A stretch of 64,000 nt of DNA from Candidatus Zixiibacteriota bacterium (GTDB lineage Bacteria > Zixibacteria > MSB-5A5 > JAABVY01): positions 19,273 through 83,272 of the forward strand of contig DSEQ01000002.1 in assembly GCA_011056555.1 (NCBI GenBank), read 5' to 3'. Each line of letters starts with the position of its first letter. Within the stretch, counting starts at the first letter, position 1. Positions 9,906-19,650 of this stretch are shown here, in pieces. The position numbers were made by a program, and so were the translations under genes. The notes under the pieces were generated by a model, which was not told where the DNA came from, did not search any database, and worked only from the letters and a program-made list of their open reading frames with translations.

Positions 9906-10837
9906 TGGCATTAAAAATAAAACATCTTCTCGGCCTTGAGGGAGTTGAAAAGAAGGATCTGGAGCTTATCCTGAATACCGCCAAGTCGTTCAAAGAAGTT
10001 ATAGAGAGACCGGTTAAGAAAGTGCCACCCCTTCGAGGCGTTACGGTGGTCAATCTTTTCTACGAACCCTCGACCAGGACACGACTCTCGTTCGAGCTGG
10101 CCGAAAAGAGGCTTTCAGCGGATACGCTGAATTTCTCTGCCAAGGGTTCGTCGGTAGCCAAAGGTGAGAGCCTGAAGGACACCGTGAGAAATATTGAAGC
10201 GCTTAAGATCGACATGATCGTGATCCGGCATTCATCTGTGGGCGCACCGCATTACCTGACCAAATTCGCAAGTTCGACAGTGATCAATGCGGGCGATGGG
10301 GCGCATGAACATCCCACCCAGGCTTTGCTGGATATGTATTCAATCATGGAACGCCGGGGCAAGATCAAGGGTTTGCGGGTCGTAATAGTCGGAGATATCC
10401 TGCATTCCCGCGTGGCCCGCTCAAATATCTGGGGCTTGAAGACACTGGGAGCCTCGGTGGCTATCTGCGGACCGACTACATTACTACCCTACGAAGTCGA
10501 AAAGATGGGCGTGGATGTGTACCATAACCTTGACGAGGCCCTTGATGGCGCGGACGTTGTCAATGTCCTGCGCCTGCAGCGTGAAAGGCAGCAGGCCGGG
10601 CTTCTCCCCTCGCTGAGGGAATACACGACTCTCTTCGGAATTACCAGGGACCGTCTCAAGTTCCTGAACAGCAATTACACAATAATGCATCCGGGGCCGA
10701 TCAACAGGGGCGTAGAGATAACTTCGGAGGTTGCCGACAGCGAATCCTCGATAATACTGGAACAGGTCACCAATGGAGTGGCGGTGCGGATGTCTGTGCT
10801 GTACTTACTGCGCGGAGGAGAGGAGGCCAAGTCATGA
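9905..10837 (+). CDS. pyrB: Aspartate carbamoyltransferase catalytic subunit
   Basis: NLFYEPSTRTRLSFELAEKRL; GDGAHEHPTQALLDMYSI; MHPGPINRGVEI. Confidence 0.96.
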   Translation: MALKIKHLLGLEGVEKKDLELILNTAKSFKEVIERPVKKVPPLRGVTVVNLFYEPSTRTRLSFELAEKRLSADTLNFSAKGSSVAKGESLKDTVRNIEALKIDMIVIRHSSVGAPHYLTKFASSTVINAGDGAHEHPTQALLDMYSIMERRGKIKGLRVVIVGDILHSRVARSNIWGLKTLGASVAICGPTTLLPYEVEKMGVDVYHNLDEALDGADVVNVLRLQRERQQAGLLPSLREYTTLFGITRDRLKFLNSNYTIMHPGPINRGVEITSEVADSESSIILEQVTNGVAVRMSVLYLLRGGEEAKS

Positions 10838-12141
10838 GCGAACTGAAAATCATCGCCGGCGGAAGAGTAATCGATCCGGCTTCCAAACTTGACAAAACCG
10901 CTGACATCTACATCGAGAACGGCAAAATAAAGAAGATCGAAACCCAGAAAACCCTTTCCGCCAAAGAAATTGATGATCTTGAGCCGGAAGACATCTACAA
11001 CGCAAAAGGTAAAATCGTCTCCCCCGGCCTGGTGGATATGCATGTACATCTGCGCGAGCCGGGACGGGAAGGTGATGAAACCATAATGTCCGGCTCGGAG
11101 GCGGCAGCAGCCGGCGGATTTACCACGATCTGCTGTATGCCCAACACCACCCCCGCCATTGACAACCAGGAGACCATAAAATTCGTACTGCATCAGGCCG
11201 AGCAGTGCCCGATTAATGTCTATCCTATCGCGGCCATAACCAAAGGGCGCATGGGCAAGGAGCTGGCCGAGATCGGCGAGCTTGTCAATGCCGGGGCTGT
11301 GGGACTTTCCGATGACGGTTCGCCGGTCAACTCCGCGGAAATTATGCTCAAGGCCTTCAAATACGCCCGCATGTTTACAATTCCTATCATTGAACATGCG
11401 GAAGATCTTTCTCTTACTGCCGATGGAGTGATGAACGAGGGCTTCATTTCCACACGATTGGGAATGAAAGGCGTGCCCTCAGTCTCGGAGGAGATAATGG
11501 TGGCGCGGGATATTTTGCTGGCGCAATATACCGGGGGCAAACTGCATTTCGCGCATATATCCACGGCGGGAGCGGTCGAGTTGATACGCCAGGCCAAGAA
11601 ATTCAAGGTCGACATAACAGCCGAAGTCACCCCCCATCACATTTCGCTTTTTGACGAGATGATCGCCGAGGACTTTAATCCCAACCTGAAGATGTCCCCT
11701 CCGCTGCGGTCGAAAGATAATGCACGCGCCTTGATCAAAGGCCTGGTTGAAGGCACCATCGATTGTATTGCCTCCGATCACGCTCCCCACTCACCGGAGT
11801 CCAAGGATGTCGAATTCGATCTTGCTCCCAACGGTATAATCGGGCTGGAGACCTCTCTGGGGATCTGCATAACCAATCTGGTCAAGAAAAAACATCTTAA
11901 CTGGGCCGGCCTTATAAACGTCATGTCCACCCGCCCGGCAGAAATTCTGGGCCTTCAGGCGGGAATGCTCAAAAAGGGATTTCCGGCGGATATTACTGTT
12001 ATCGATCCCAACAAAAAATGGGTCGTTGACCCCGATCAATTCCGTTCAAAATCTCGCAACTCCCCATATATCGGGCAGACACTCACCGGAAAAGCGGTTT
12101 GTACCATAGTCAGCGGCAAGGCCGTGTATTTAGAGGATTGA
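10834..12141 (+). CDS. pyrC: Dihydroorotase
   Basis: VSPGLVDMHVHLREPGREGDETI; SDHAPHSPESKDVEFDLAPNGIIGLET. Confidence 0.95.
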   Translation: MSELKIIAGGRVIDPASKLDKTADIYIENGKIKKIETQKTLSAKEIDDLEPEDIYNAKGKIVSPGLVDMHVHLREPGREGDETIMSGSEAAAAGGFTTICCMPNTTPAIDNQETIKFVLHQAEQCPINVYPIAAITKGRMGKELAEIGELVNAGAVGLSDDGSPVNSAEIMLKAFKYARMFTIPIIEHAEDLSLTADGVMNEGFISTRLGMKGVPSVSEEIMVARDILLAQYTGGKLHFAHISTAGAVELIRQAKKFKVDITAEVTPHHISLFDEMIAEDFNPNLKMSPPLRSKDNARALIKGLVEGTIDCIASDHAPHSPESKDVEFDLAPNGIIGLETSLGICITNLVKKKHLNWAGLINVMSTRPAEILGLQAGMLKKGFPADITVIDPNKKWVVDPDQFRSKSRNSPYIGQTLTGKAVCTIVSGKAVYLED

Positions 12142-12152
12142 TCAGATATAGA

Positions 12153-12192
12153 AAGACGAGTTCTCCGAAACCGGAGAACTCGTCTTAATTTT
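12153..12192. terminator. Bidirectional intrinsic terminator between convergent pyrC and GT2 gene
   Basis: Perfect 15-bp stem AAGACGAGTTCTCCG-aaac-CGGAGAACTCGTCTT followed by aatttt. Confidence 0.88.
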
Positions 12193-12206
12193 CAGCAAGT
12201 TTAAAT

Positions 12207-13295
12207 TCAAGACCGCTTCTGGTTTCCACCCTTGTCGGAGCCGGTAACAGCACGGTCAACTTTGGACTGTACCGTCCGCACCTTCTTGCGAATGTCGTTC
12301 AGGGCATTCAGCTTGTCCAGCATGCGCCTGTTTTCTTTGCGCAAGGCGGCGATTTCATCCTGAAAGTATATCATCGCCTCGGCCAGGAATCCCAGCATGA
12401 ATAACATCACACCCAATGATTCCAACAGCATCACCAGATATAGAAGCGGACGATAACCTTCGTACAGGATGAAACGCAAATACAGCGCAACCAAACCAAC
12501 GAGCAGCCCCAGAAAGCAAAGTATGAATCCTATGGATCCGAAGAATAAAAGCGGCTTGCGGAGAAATGACATCTGGAATTTGACCGAAAATAGATCGGAG
12601 ATACCGGACGGTATCCTCCAGAAGCCGAACTTGGATTTGCCGTGTTTGCGCGGATACAGCTTGACCTTCACCTCGCCTATTTTATAGCCTCTCTGAGCTG
12701 CCAGCACCACGAGATATCGGTGCCAGCCTTCACGCAGATGGGGCATATCCTCCACAACCTCTTTCCTGAAGGCCTTGACCGAATTCAGGTCGTGAACCTT
12801 CACCTTGAAAATCCACCTTGATAAAGCGTTGTAGAAAAAAGAGGCGACGCGTTTGAGCCCGTATTTGCCCTGCTTCCAGCCGCAGACGACATCATAGCCG
12901 TCTTCGATCTTTGCGACCATCTTGGGAATATCATCGGGCATGTACTGCAGGTCGGCCGGCCATAAAATCAATGTTCTGCCGCGGGCCAGGCTGAATCCGG
13001 TTTCCAGCGCGGCGGTCATTCCGCGATTGGTCTTGTGGTTGACCAGCCTCAGCCAGCGATATTTTGAGGCGGCCTGCTGTGCCTGCTGCTGGGTCTCATC
13101 GGTAGAGCCATCATTGACCAGTATTACTTCCCCCCTGAGACGGCTCTGTCTGAACATTTCATCTAATTTCTCTACCAGAATGGGGATATTCCCGGCTTCG
13201 TTATAGGCCGGCACCACGACCGATATACGACCGGGCATCTTTCTTCTCCGGTAGCCTCTGCTCTGTCCACCTGGGATTTTTGTATCCTCCTGCAA
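12207..13295 (-). CDS. Glycosyltransferase family 2 with C-terminal TM helices (DPMS/GtrB-like)
   Basis: SVVVPAYNEAGNIPILVEKLDEMF...VNDGSTDETQQ...PADLQYMPDDIPKMV...TM pair at C-terminus. Confidence 0.87.
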   Translation of the reverse strand: MQEDTKIPGGQSRGYRRRKMPGRISVVVPAYNEAGNIPILVEKLDEMFRQSRLRGEVILVNDGSTDETQQQAQQAASKYRWLRLVNHKTNRGMTAALETGFSLARGRTLILWPADLQYMPDDIPKMVAKIEDGYDVVCGWKQGKYGLKRVASFFYNALSRWIFKVKVHDLNSVKAFRKEVVEDMPHLREGWHRYLVVLAAQRGYKIGEVKVKLYPRKHGKSKFGFWRIPSGISDLFSVKFQMSFLRKPLLFFGSIGFILCFLGLLVGLVALYLRFILYEGYRPLLYLVMLLESLGVMLFMLGFLAEAMIYFQDEIAALRKENRRMLDKLNALNDIRKKVRTVQSKVDRAVTGSDKGGNQKRS

Positions 13296-13424
13296 TCAGT
13301 TAAGCCAGTTATATTATCGAAACATTGTAGCCCAAACAGAACTACTATCTCCAAATTATCTGAAAATAATTTGGCTGTATAAGATATCTATAATTATGCC
13401 TTTGTCAAGCAGCCTGTTTTTAGA

Positions 13425-15080
13425 TTATATCAAGCCGGAGTCATTTTCCCTCGGCATAAGGAAATTCAGATCCTCAAAGGTATCTATACCGGCCGACCTG
13501 AATTCGCTTGAAAGGCCCAGATTATAAGCAAATTCCAGGATCTTCGGTACTTCCACCTGCGATTCGGGGAATAAATCGGGTTTATCATACAACTCAAATT
13601 TATTAAAGCACTGCGCCGACAAATTCAGACACAGGGATAAATAATCGCAAACCTCAAACAGAAAATCGGAATCATGGGAGATCAGGAGAACAGATTTGCC
13701 ATCCCTGGCCAATTGTTTGACTATCTGCTTTATTCTGTTTTGCCCTTTAAAATCAAGCTCCTCGGTAGGCTCATCCATAATAACTATATCTTTCTCTACG
13801 GCCAGCCCGCCCGCGATTGCGGCAAGCCTGGCCTCACCGCCGGACAGCGTATGCGGTGAACGGTCCTTGAATCTGTCAAAATCAAGACCCACCATCTCAA
13901 GCGATCTTCTGACAGCATCATCGAGCATGGCGCCTTTATACCCGAAATTTTTCGGGCCATAGGCGATGTCATCAAAAACAGTCTCCGCGAACATCCCGCG
14001 TTCAGGATTCTGGAATATGTATGCAACCGACCTAATCAAATCTTTCAGCGATGCCTTACTACCATTCAGCTTAATCCGGCCCTGATCCGGTTTAACCAGC
14101 CCGGCCAGTATCAATGCCAGCGTGGTCTTGCCGCATCCCGTTCGCCCCAGCAGGCCATGGATTTTGCCTTTCCCCAAATCCAGATTTAGCTCCTCTATTA
14201 TTTCTTTTTGACCCTTCCATCCAAAGCTGATCTCCCGGCATTCCAGTGTCACGCCGGTATGAGCGTCAGCGCTTCTGATTTCTTCTCTTGCTTCTGTGGC
14301 CGCTTCAAGCCGGGCTCTCTTTATTGCATCCTGATTTTCAATATCCATCCACAGCGGGTATCCGATGCCATAACGGATTAGCGCATCTCTATCGTTCAGG
14401 CCCTCTGAAATTGTGCAAGCCCTGGCTATCCCTCCTCCATCCATGATAATCAATCTGTCAAGGCCCGTTACCTCCTCGATGCTCTGAGTAATATATATCA
14501 GCGTCATTGCTTCATCCTCAAGCAGCTTACTCAGCTCATTTTTGAAAATATCTTTGCCGATCTTATCCAGGTGCGCCATCGGCTCATCGAGGATGAGGAT
14601 ATTCGGTTCAAGTATCATCACTGACCCTAAGCCCAGCTTCCTCTTTTCACCGCCCGACAATTTATGGGGCGGAGTTTTCAGCACATTCTCCAGTCGATAT
14701 TTTTTGATATAGTCTTCCACCCTTGTCGAAATATCCCTGCCGTCATATCCATAATTCTCGAGTCCCAGCGCCAGCTCTCTTTCAACATTGACTGAGACTA
14801 TCTGATGATCAGGGTTTTGGAACAGAAATCCCGCCCGCCTGCCGAGATTTTGCCTGAAACCATCTTCAGAGGTCAGATGACCGCCCACCCTGACTTCGCC
14901 ACTGGTTGGATACAGCAATCCCGCAATCAGCCGTGCAATCGTTGTCTTGCCGGAGCCATTGGCGCCCATTACCGCCAGCTTTTCACCTCCGGCTATTTCC
15001 AGGTTTATATCAGTAAGGATTTTTACTGGAGCCTCATCATCAGGTTCGACTTGATATGCTACATTGCGCAGAGAAATCAT
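13425..15080 (-). CDS. Fused double-ATPase ABC protein, ECF/CbiO-type (EcfA-EcfA' fusion)
   Basis: Two complete ATPase modules: GANGSGKTT...LSGGEKRKLGLGSVMILEPNILILDEP and GRTGCGKTT...LSGGEARLAAIAGGLAVEKDIVIMDEP. Confidence 0.85.
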   Translation of the reverse strand: MISLRNVAYQVEPDDEAPVKILTDINLEIAGGEKLAVMGANGSGKTTIARLIAGLLYPTSGEVRVGGHLTSEDGFRQNLGRRAGFLFQNPDHQIVSVNVERELALGLENYGYDGRDISTRVEDYIKKYRLENVLKTPPHKLSGGEKRKLGLGSVMILEPNILILDEPMAHLDKIGKDIFKNELSKLLEDEAMTLIYITQSIEEVTGLDRLIIMDGGGIARACTISEGLNDRDALIRYGIGYPLWMDIENQDAIKRARLEAATEAREEIRSADAHTGVTLECREISFGWKGQKEIIEELNLDLGKGKIHGLLGRTGCGKTTLALILAGLVKPDQGRIKLNGSKASLKDLIRSVAYIFQNPERGMFAETVFDDIAYGPKNFGYKGAMLDDAVRRSLEMVGLDFDRFKDRSPHTLSGGEARLAAIAGGLAVEKDIVIMDEPTEELDFKGQNRIKQIVKQLARDGKSVLLISHDSDFLFEVCDYLSLCLNLSAQCFNKFELYDKPDLFPESQVEVPKILEFAYNLGLSSEFRSAGIDTFEDLNFLMPRENDSGLI

Positions 15081-15163
15081 GGTGTCAATTTAGCAAGATA
15101 TTGCAAAATCCAAAATGAAAAAAGGCGCTCGATGAGCGCCTTTATTTCATAGCGAATCATTTT

Positions 15164-16612
15164 TTACTCAATATAAGCCACATCGCCGCGCTTCGCTGCC
15201 AGGACCTCATCCAAGCGTCCCACCGGAGTGTTATGCGGAGATTCTTTCACAAACTCGGGTTTCTCGTCAATCTCTTTGTCGATCTGAATCAGTATATCTG
15301 CAAAATTGTCGAGCGCCTGCACATTTTCTGTCTCGGTCGGCTCGATCATTAAAGCCTCGGACACTATCAGGGGAAAGTAGATCGTGGGCGCATGGATCCC
15401 GAAATCCAGAATCCGCTTGGCAATCTCGAGTGTTTTCACGCCTTTCTTCTTCTGATTTGTGCCGGCCAGCACGAACTCATGCATACAATGCCGGTCGAAT
15501 GGCAGATGGTATGTATCTTTCAGTTTCTCTTTCAAATAGTTGGCGTTGATAATAGCCGCCTCAGCCACTTCACGCAAACCGTCCGAGCCATTGCTCAAAA
15601 TATAAGCATAAGCCCGGACCATGACCGCAAAATTACCGTAGAAGCTGTGAATCTGCCCGATCGAATCCGGGCGATTGTAGCTGAGATAATACTCCTCATC
15701 TTCATTCTTCGCAATAATCGGCTTGGGCAAAAATGGCTCCAGTCTTTCGCTCACGCCGACCGCACCGGCGCCCGGACCGCCGCCCCCGTGGGGGGTCGAG
15801 AATGTCTTGTGCAGATTGAAATGCACACAGTCGAAGCCCATATCACCCGGACGCGCGATGCCCAGCAGCGCATTCAGATTGGCGCCATCCATGTACATCA
15901 GGGTATCATGTTTGCGGCAGATCTTATATATTTTCTCAATATCCGATTCAAACAGTCCAAGTGTATTCGGATTGGTCAGCATAATCGCGGCCGTTTTATC
16001 GTCTATTACTCTTTCCAGTTCATCAGCAGAGACTATCCCATCTGCGCTGGAATTAATCTGGACCGGTCTGTAGCCCGCAAATGTTACCGAGGCCGGATTG
16101 GTGCCGTGAGCCGAATCAGGGATAATTACCGTTTCCTTGTCATTCCCCTTTTTGATATGATACTTGCGGGTCATCAGAAGCCCGCAGAATTCACCCTGGG
16201 CACCCGCGGCGGGCTGCAGTGATACTGCATGCATGCCCGCGATTTCTTTCAGCATCTCGGCCAGGTCATACATCAGATGCAGGGCGCCTTGCACAGTTCC
16301 GGTCATCTGGAATGGATGAATCTCGGAGAATCCGGAAAAGCGCGCCACCTGCTCGTTGACCTTGGGATTATACTTCATCGTGCATGATCCCAGCGGATAG
16401 AAACCTTTGTCGATATGATGGTTCTTGGACGACAGGCGGGTGAAATGACGGATCACTTCGTTCTCGGTCATCTCGGGAAGGCCGGCCGGTTTTTCGCGCA
16501 GGTTCTCCTTGCCGAGCATCTTCTCGATATCACCTCCGATACCATCCTCGGGCTTTATATAATTATTTTTTCTGCCCTTTACTGAGAGCTCAAAAATTGT
16601 CGGTTCAGTCAT
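15164..16612 (-). CDS. gcvPB: Glycine dehydrogenase (decarboxylating) subunit 2
   Basis: GFYPLGSCTMKYNPKVNE; PDSAHGTNPASVTFAGY; FNLHKTFSTPHGGGGPGAGAVGV. Confidence 0.96.
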   Translation of the reverse strand: MTEPTIFELSVKGRKNNYIKPEDGIGGDIEKMLGKENLREKPAGLPEMTENEVIRHFTRLSSKNHHIDKGFYPLGSCTMKYNPKVNEQVARFSGFSEIHPFQMTGTVQGALHLMYDLAEMLKEIAGMHAVSLQPAAGAQGEFCGLLMTRKYHIKKGNDKETVIIPDSAHGTNPASVTFAGYRPVQINSSADGIVSADELERVIDDKTAAIMLTNPNTLGLFESDIEKIYKICRKHDTLMYMDGANLNALLGIARPGDMGFDCVHFNLHKTFSTPHGGGGPGAGAVGVSERLEPFLPKPIIAKNEDEEYYLSYNRPDSIGQIHSFYGNFAVMVRAYAYILSNGSDGLREVAEAAIINANYLKEKLKDTYHLPFDRHCMHEFVLAGTNQKKKGVKTLEIAKRILDFGIHAPTIYFPLIVSEALMIEPTETENVQALDNFADILIQIDKEIDEKPEFVKESPHNTPVGRLDEVLAAKRGDVAYIE

Positions 16613-16618
16613 GATCTC

Positions 16619-17599
16619 TTACTTCTCTTCTTCCTCTTCAATTGACTCAATCTGTTTCTGTACCCATTCACTGTTGTCTGAATCGGGGTACTCCTCAAGA
16701 TATTTCTTATACAACTTTAATGCTTTATCTTCCTGATCGTTCTTATAATATGTGTACGGGATCAAGACCCGGGCATCGTCCACCAGTTCGCTCTCGGGAT
16801 ATTTCTCGATAAATTCCTCATACATCTTCACGGCTTCCTTCACATCGCCGTCACGCCGGTACACCCCCGCCGCCGACATATAAGCATCATCCAGAGCATC
16901 GCTTTCCGGGAATTTTTCAGCGGTCTGAAGATACATTTCGACAGCCTCTTCCTTCTTGTCATCCCGCCGCTTCAAATTTGCCAGCGCCAGCCAGGCATCG
17001 TCGGCCATGCCGGCAGCATTGTTGGAATCCTTTTCCATTATCAAATTGTAGTAGTACTCAGCTTCCTTTAACTCCGATCTGTAGGAATAGCTCTCCCCGA
17101 TATCATACAGAAGCTGCAAGCTGTCGCCGTGCCGGGCCGCTTTGGCCAGCATGTAATCGAGAGTATTACGGTTGGTCATGAGGTCAAACATGGCGGGTAT
17201 AAAATCCATAGGAGGATAGTAGCCCACCAGACGATCCACCTCCATACCATTCGGCTTCGTTATGACCATCGTGGGATAACCGGAGACTCCATACCTTCCG
17301 GCAAGCTCGGTCTTTTCATCGGCATTTATTTTTACAAAGACAAGAGATTTGGAAATCGTCGCGATCATAGTATCTGTAAATGTCACGCTATCCAAGCGCC
17401 TGCACCAGCTTCACCAGTCGGTGTAAAATTCGATCAGCATGTAACGGTCTTCAGCCGAAGCAGCATTCAAAGCCTCGTTGTAATTGAGGTACCATGCAAT
17501 CGTACCCGGTTCGGCCGCAGCTGTATCCTCCTCCTGGGCAAAAAGCTGACTGCTGAGAACCACAACTATCGCAAAAAGAAATATTATAACCGTCTTCAT
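16619..17599 (-). CDS. Predicted selenoprotein: exported thioredoxin-fold protein (UxxC) with C-terminal TPR repeats; TGA at 17411-17413 read as Sec
   Basis: Signal peptide MKTVIIFLFAIVVVLSSQLFAQ; ...MLIEFYTDW-TGA-SWCRRLDSVTFTDTMIATISKSLVFVKINADEKTELAGRYGVSGYPTMVITKPNG continues in the same frame across the TGA to 16619; TGA sits at the first Cys of the CxWC motif; strong SD AAGGAGG before ATG 17599, none seen before the downstream ORF. Confidence 0.82.
17385..17399 (-). promoter_or_regulatory. Bacterial SECIS-like hairpin downstream of the UGA codon
   Basis: RNA GCGCU-UGGAU-AGCGU (5 bp incl. one G-U, 5-nt loop with G at position 2), apical G about 17 nt after UGA, consistent with the general bSECIS model. 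Confidence 0.6.
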
Positions 17600-17886
17600 T
17601 GAACCTCCTTGTCGTTGCCGACAACCTGGATTTTAATTTGCTCGGCCTCTTCATAATGATCTTTTGGTACGAAAAATACCGCATCCTCGGTGGAAGCCGA
17701 ACTGAAAAAGCCGCCGCCGGTAAGATTCCCGCGGCCAAGGAGGCCGCCCTTAATATGACATATATGTGGAATTCCGGCCGACTCCAATGTCTCCTTCAGG
17801 AAATCAGTATTCAGTCTGGAATATGAACGATACAATAAGACCATCTCTTCATCGACATTATTATCTTCAATCGGTTTATCTGCCAT
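17596..17886 (-). CDS. DUF2007-like protein (putative signal-transducing protein)
   Basis: VLLYRSYSRLNTDFLKETLESAGIPHICH...FFVPKDHYEEAEQI; stop overlaps the ATG of the selenoprotein (ATGA). Confidence 0.7.
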   Translation of the reverse strand: MADKPIEDNNVDEEMVLLYRSYSRLNTDFLKETLESAGIPHICHIKGGLLGRGNLTGGGFFSSASTEDAVFFVPKDHYEEAEQIKIQVVGNDKEVQ

Positions 17887-17889
17887 ATA

Positions 17890-19254
17890 TCAGCTGACTC
17901 CGACTTTGGATGATTTCATGACCCTGGAGGCAGCATCAACAAAAGCATCAAGCTCTTCTTTGGAACGTTTCTCGGTTACAGCAATCAAAAGATCATTGGT
18001 ACGATCGGGATAGAACCAGAAAAGCGGTATGCCTGCGAGAATTCCCTCTTTCTCCATCAAATTGATGAACTCCTCCGCAGCAATCGGAAGTCTGACTACA
18101 AATTCATTAAAGAAATTCCCTTGATAGACCAGCGAGACATTCGGTAGAACCGCCAGCTTGTCTGACAGGTAATGCGCCTTGCGCACAGACTCCGAGGCTG
18201 CTGTACTGATACCCTCCTCGCCCATCAAAGTCATATAAATGGTTGAGGCCAGCGCGCACAACGCCTGGTTGGTGCAGATATTCGAGGTCGCCTTGTCTCT
18301 TCTTATGTGCTGCTCGCGAGTCTGCAGGGTCAGCACATAACCTTTCCGGCCATCAGCATCCTCGGTACTGGCTGAAATTCTGCCGGGAATTTTACGCATG
18401 TACTTCTTTTGCGCCGCAAAATAACCTACATACGGTCCGCCGTAATTCAATCCGTTCCCGAAGACATGCATCTCCCCCACCGCAATATCGGCATCCGCCT
18501 CGCCCGGCGGTGTCAGAATTGTCAGCGCCATCGGATTGGCAACCACAACAAACATCGCTTTCTTGTCTTTTAGGTATGATCCGATGCTTTTGATATTTTC
18601 GATCAGCCCGAAAAAATTAGGCGACTGTACAATAACGCAGGCCGCATCATCAAAATCGATATCATTCAACTGGCTCATCTCAACCAGGCCTGAATCTTCT
18701 TTCAGTACCTGGATATCAAGATCGATTCCCGCGGTATAAGCATCAATCACAGCTTTATAGGCCGGATGAAGTCCCGGCGCCAGATATACTTTGTTCTTCC
18801 CGGTTTGATTCAGCGCCATCAGAACCGCTTCGGCTGTGGCCGAGGCACCGTCATACATGGAGGCATTGGCAATCTCCATGCCGGTCAACCGGCAAACCAG
18901 CGACTGGAACTCATAGATACTCTGCAGGGTTCCCTGCGAAACTTCGGCCTGGTAGGGTGTGTATGCGGTTAGGAATTCGGAACGGGAAATTATCGCATCA
19001 ACTCCCGCGGGAACGTAATGGTCGTACGCGCCACCTCCCATGAAACAGGTCATCTCAGATGAATCCTTGTTTTTTGCGGCAAGTTTGCGGAGAATGTTGA
19101 CCACTTCGAATTCAGGTTTGCCTTTATCGAGCGCAAGCGGCTTTTTTAATCTGAGGCTTTCGGGAATCTCCTCGATCAGCTCCTCGAATTTGGAGACCCC
19201 GATCTTTTTGAGCATATCATTGCGTTCAGATTCAGAGTTAGAAACATAGCTCAT
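17890..19254 (-). CDS. gcvPA: Glycine dehydrogenase (decarboxylating) subunit 1
   Basis: MTCFMGGGAYDHYVPAGVDAIISRSEFLTAYTPYQAEVSQGTLQSIYEFQSLVCRLTGMEIANASMYDG; start taken as MSYVSN at 19254 because the 19302 start overlaps gcvH. Confidence 0.95.
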   Translation of the reverse strand: MSYVSNSESERNDMLKKIGVSKFEELIEEIPESLRLKKPLALDKGKPEFEVVNILRKLAAKNKDSSEMTCFMGGGAYDHYVPAGVDAIISRSEFLTAYTPYQAEVSQGTLQSIYEFQSLVCRLTGMEIANASMYDGASATAEAVLMALNQTGKNKVYLAPGLHPAYKAVIDAYTAGIDLDIQVLKEDSGLVEMSQLNDIDFDDAACVIVQSPNFFGLIENIKSIGSYLKDKKAMFVVVANPMALTILTPPGEADADIAVGEMHVFGNGLNYGGPYVGYFAAQKKYMRKIPGRISASTEDADGRKGYVLTLQTREQHIRRDKATSNICTNQALCALASTIYMTLMGEEGISTAASESVRKAHYLSDKLAVLPNVSLVYQGNFFNEFVVRLPIAAEEFINLMEKEGILAGIPLFWFYPDRTNDLLIAVTEKRSKEELDAFVDAASRVMKSSKVGVS

Positions 19255-19255
19255 T

Positions 19256-19636
19256 CTATTTCTCCACAAGCTCCTTGTATTTGTCAGCATCCAAAAGATC
19301 ATCCAGCTCAGTTGGATTCGAGAGCTTTATCTTTATCATCCAGCCGTCGCCGTAGCAATCCTGGTTGACCAAACCGGCCTCGTCCTCGAGCTTCTCGTTG
19401 ATCTCGACTATCTCACCGGAAACCGGTGTGTACAGTTCACTAACAGCTTTAACGGCCTCGATTGTTCCAAAAGCATCCATCTGCTTGAACTCTTCGCCGG
19501 CTTCGGGAAGTTCGACAAAGACAACATCGCCCAATTCGCCCTGAGCATAGTCGGTGATTCCGATCGTGGCCGTGTCGCCGTCAACCTTTACCCATTCATG
19601 CTCTTTGGAATATTTTAGATCCTTTGGAAAATCCAT
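19256..19636 (-). CDS. gcvH: Glycine cleavage system H protein
   Basis: [40 protein letters not shown]...[20 protein letters not shown] (lipoyl Lys). Confidence 0.97.
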   Translation of the reverse strand: MDFPKDLKYSKEHEWVKVDGDTATIGITDYAQGELGDVVFVELPEAGEEFKQMDAFGTIEAVKAVSELYTPVSGEIVEINEKLEDEAGLVNQDCYGDGWMIKIKLSNPTELDDLLDADKYKELVEK

Positions 19637-19650
19637 GTTACCTCCATTTT

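Noticed and set aside
17393-17395. TTG start codon for the 258-aa downstream ORF (16619-17395)
   Set aside because: No Shine-Dalgarno is evident upstream and the start falls inside the thioredoxin fold, after the active site.
16619-17599. Calling the split thioredoxin locus a pseudogene or frameshift
   Set aside because: The two parts are in the same frame with a single TGA exactly at a catalytic Cys, no decay of the downstream sequence, and a SECIS-like hairpin; Sec decoding is the better explanation, though a sequencing error is not excluded.
19637-19650. Glycine riboswitch upstream of gcvH
   Set aside because: The accC-gcvH gap is only ~14 nt and no glycine-aptamer motif is seen upstream of accC.
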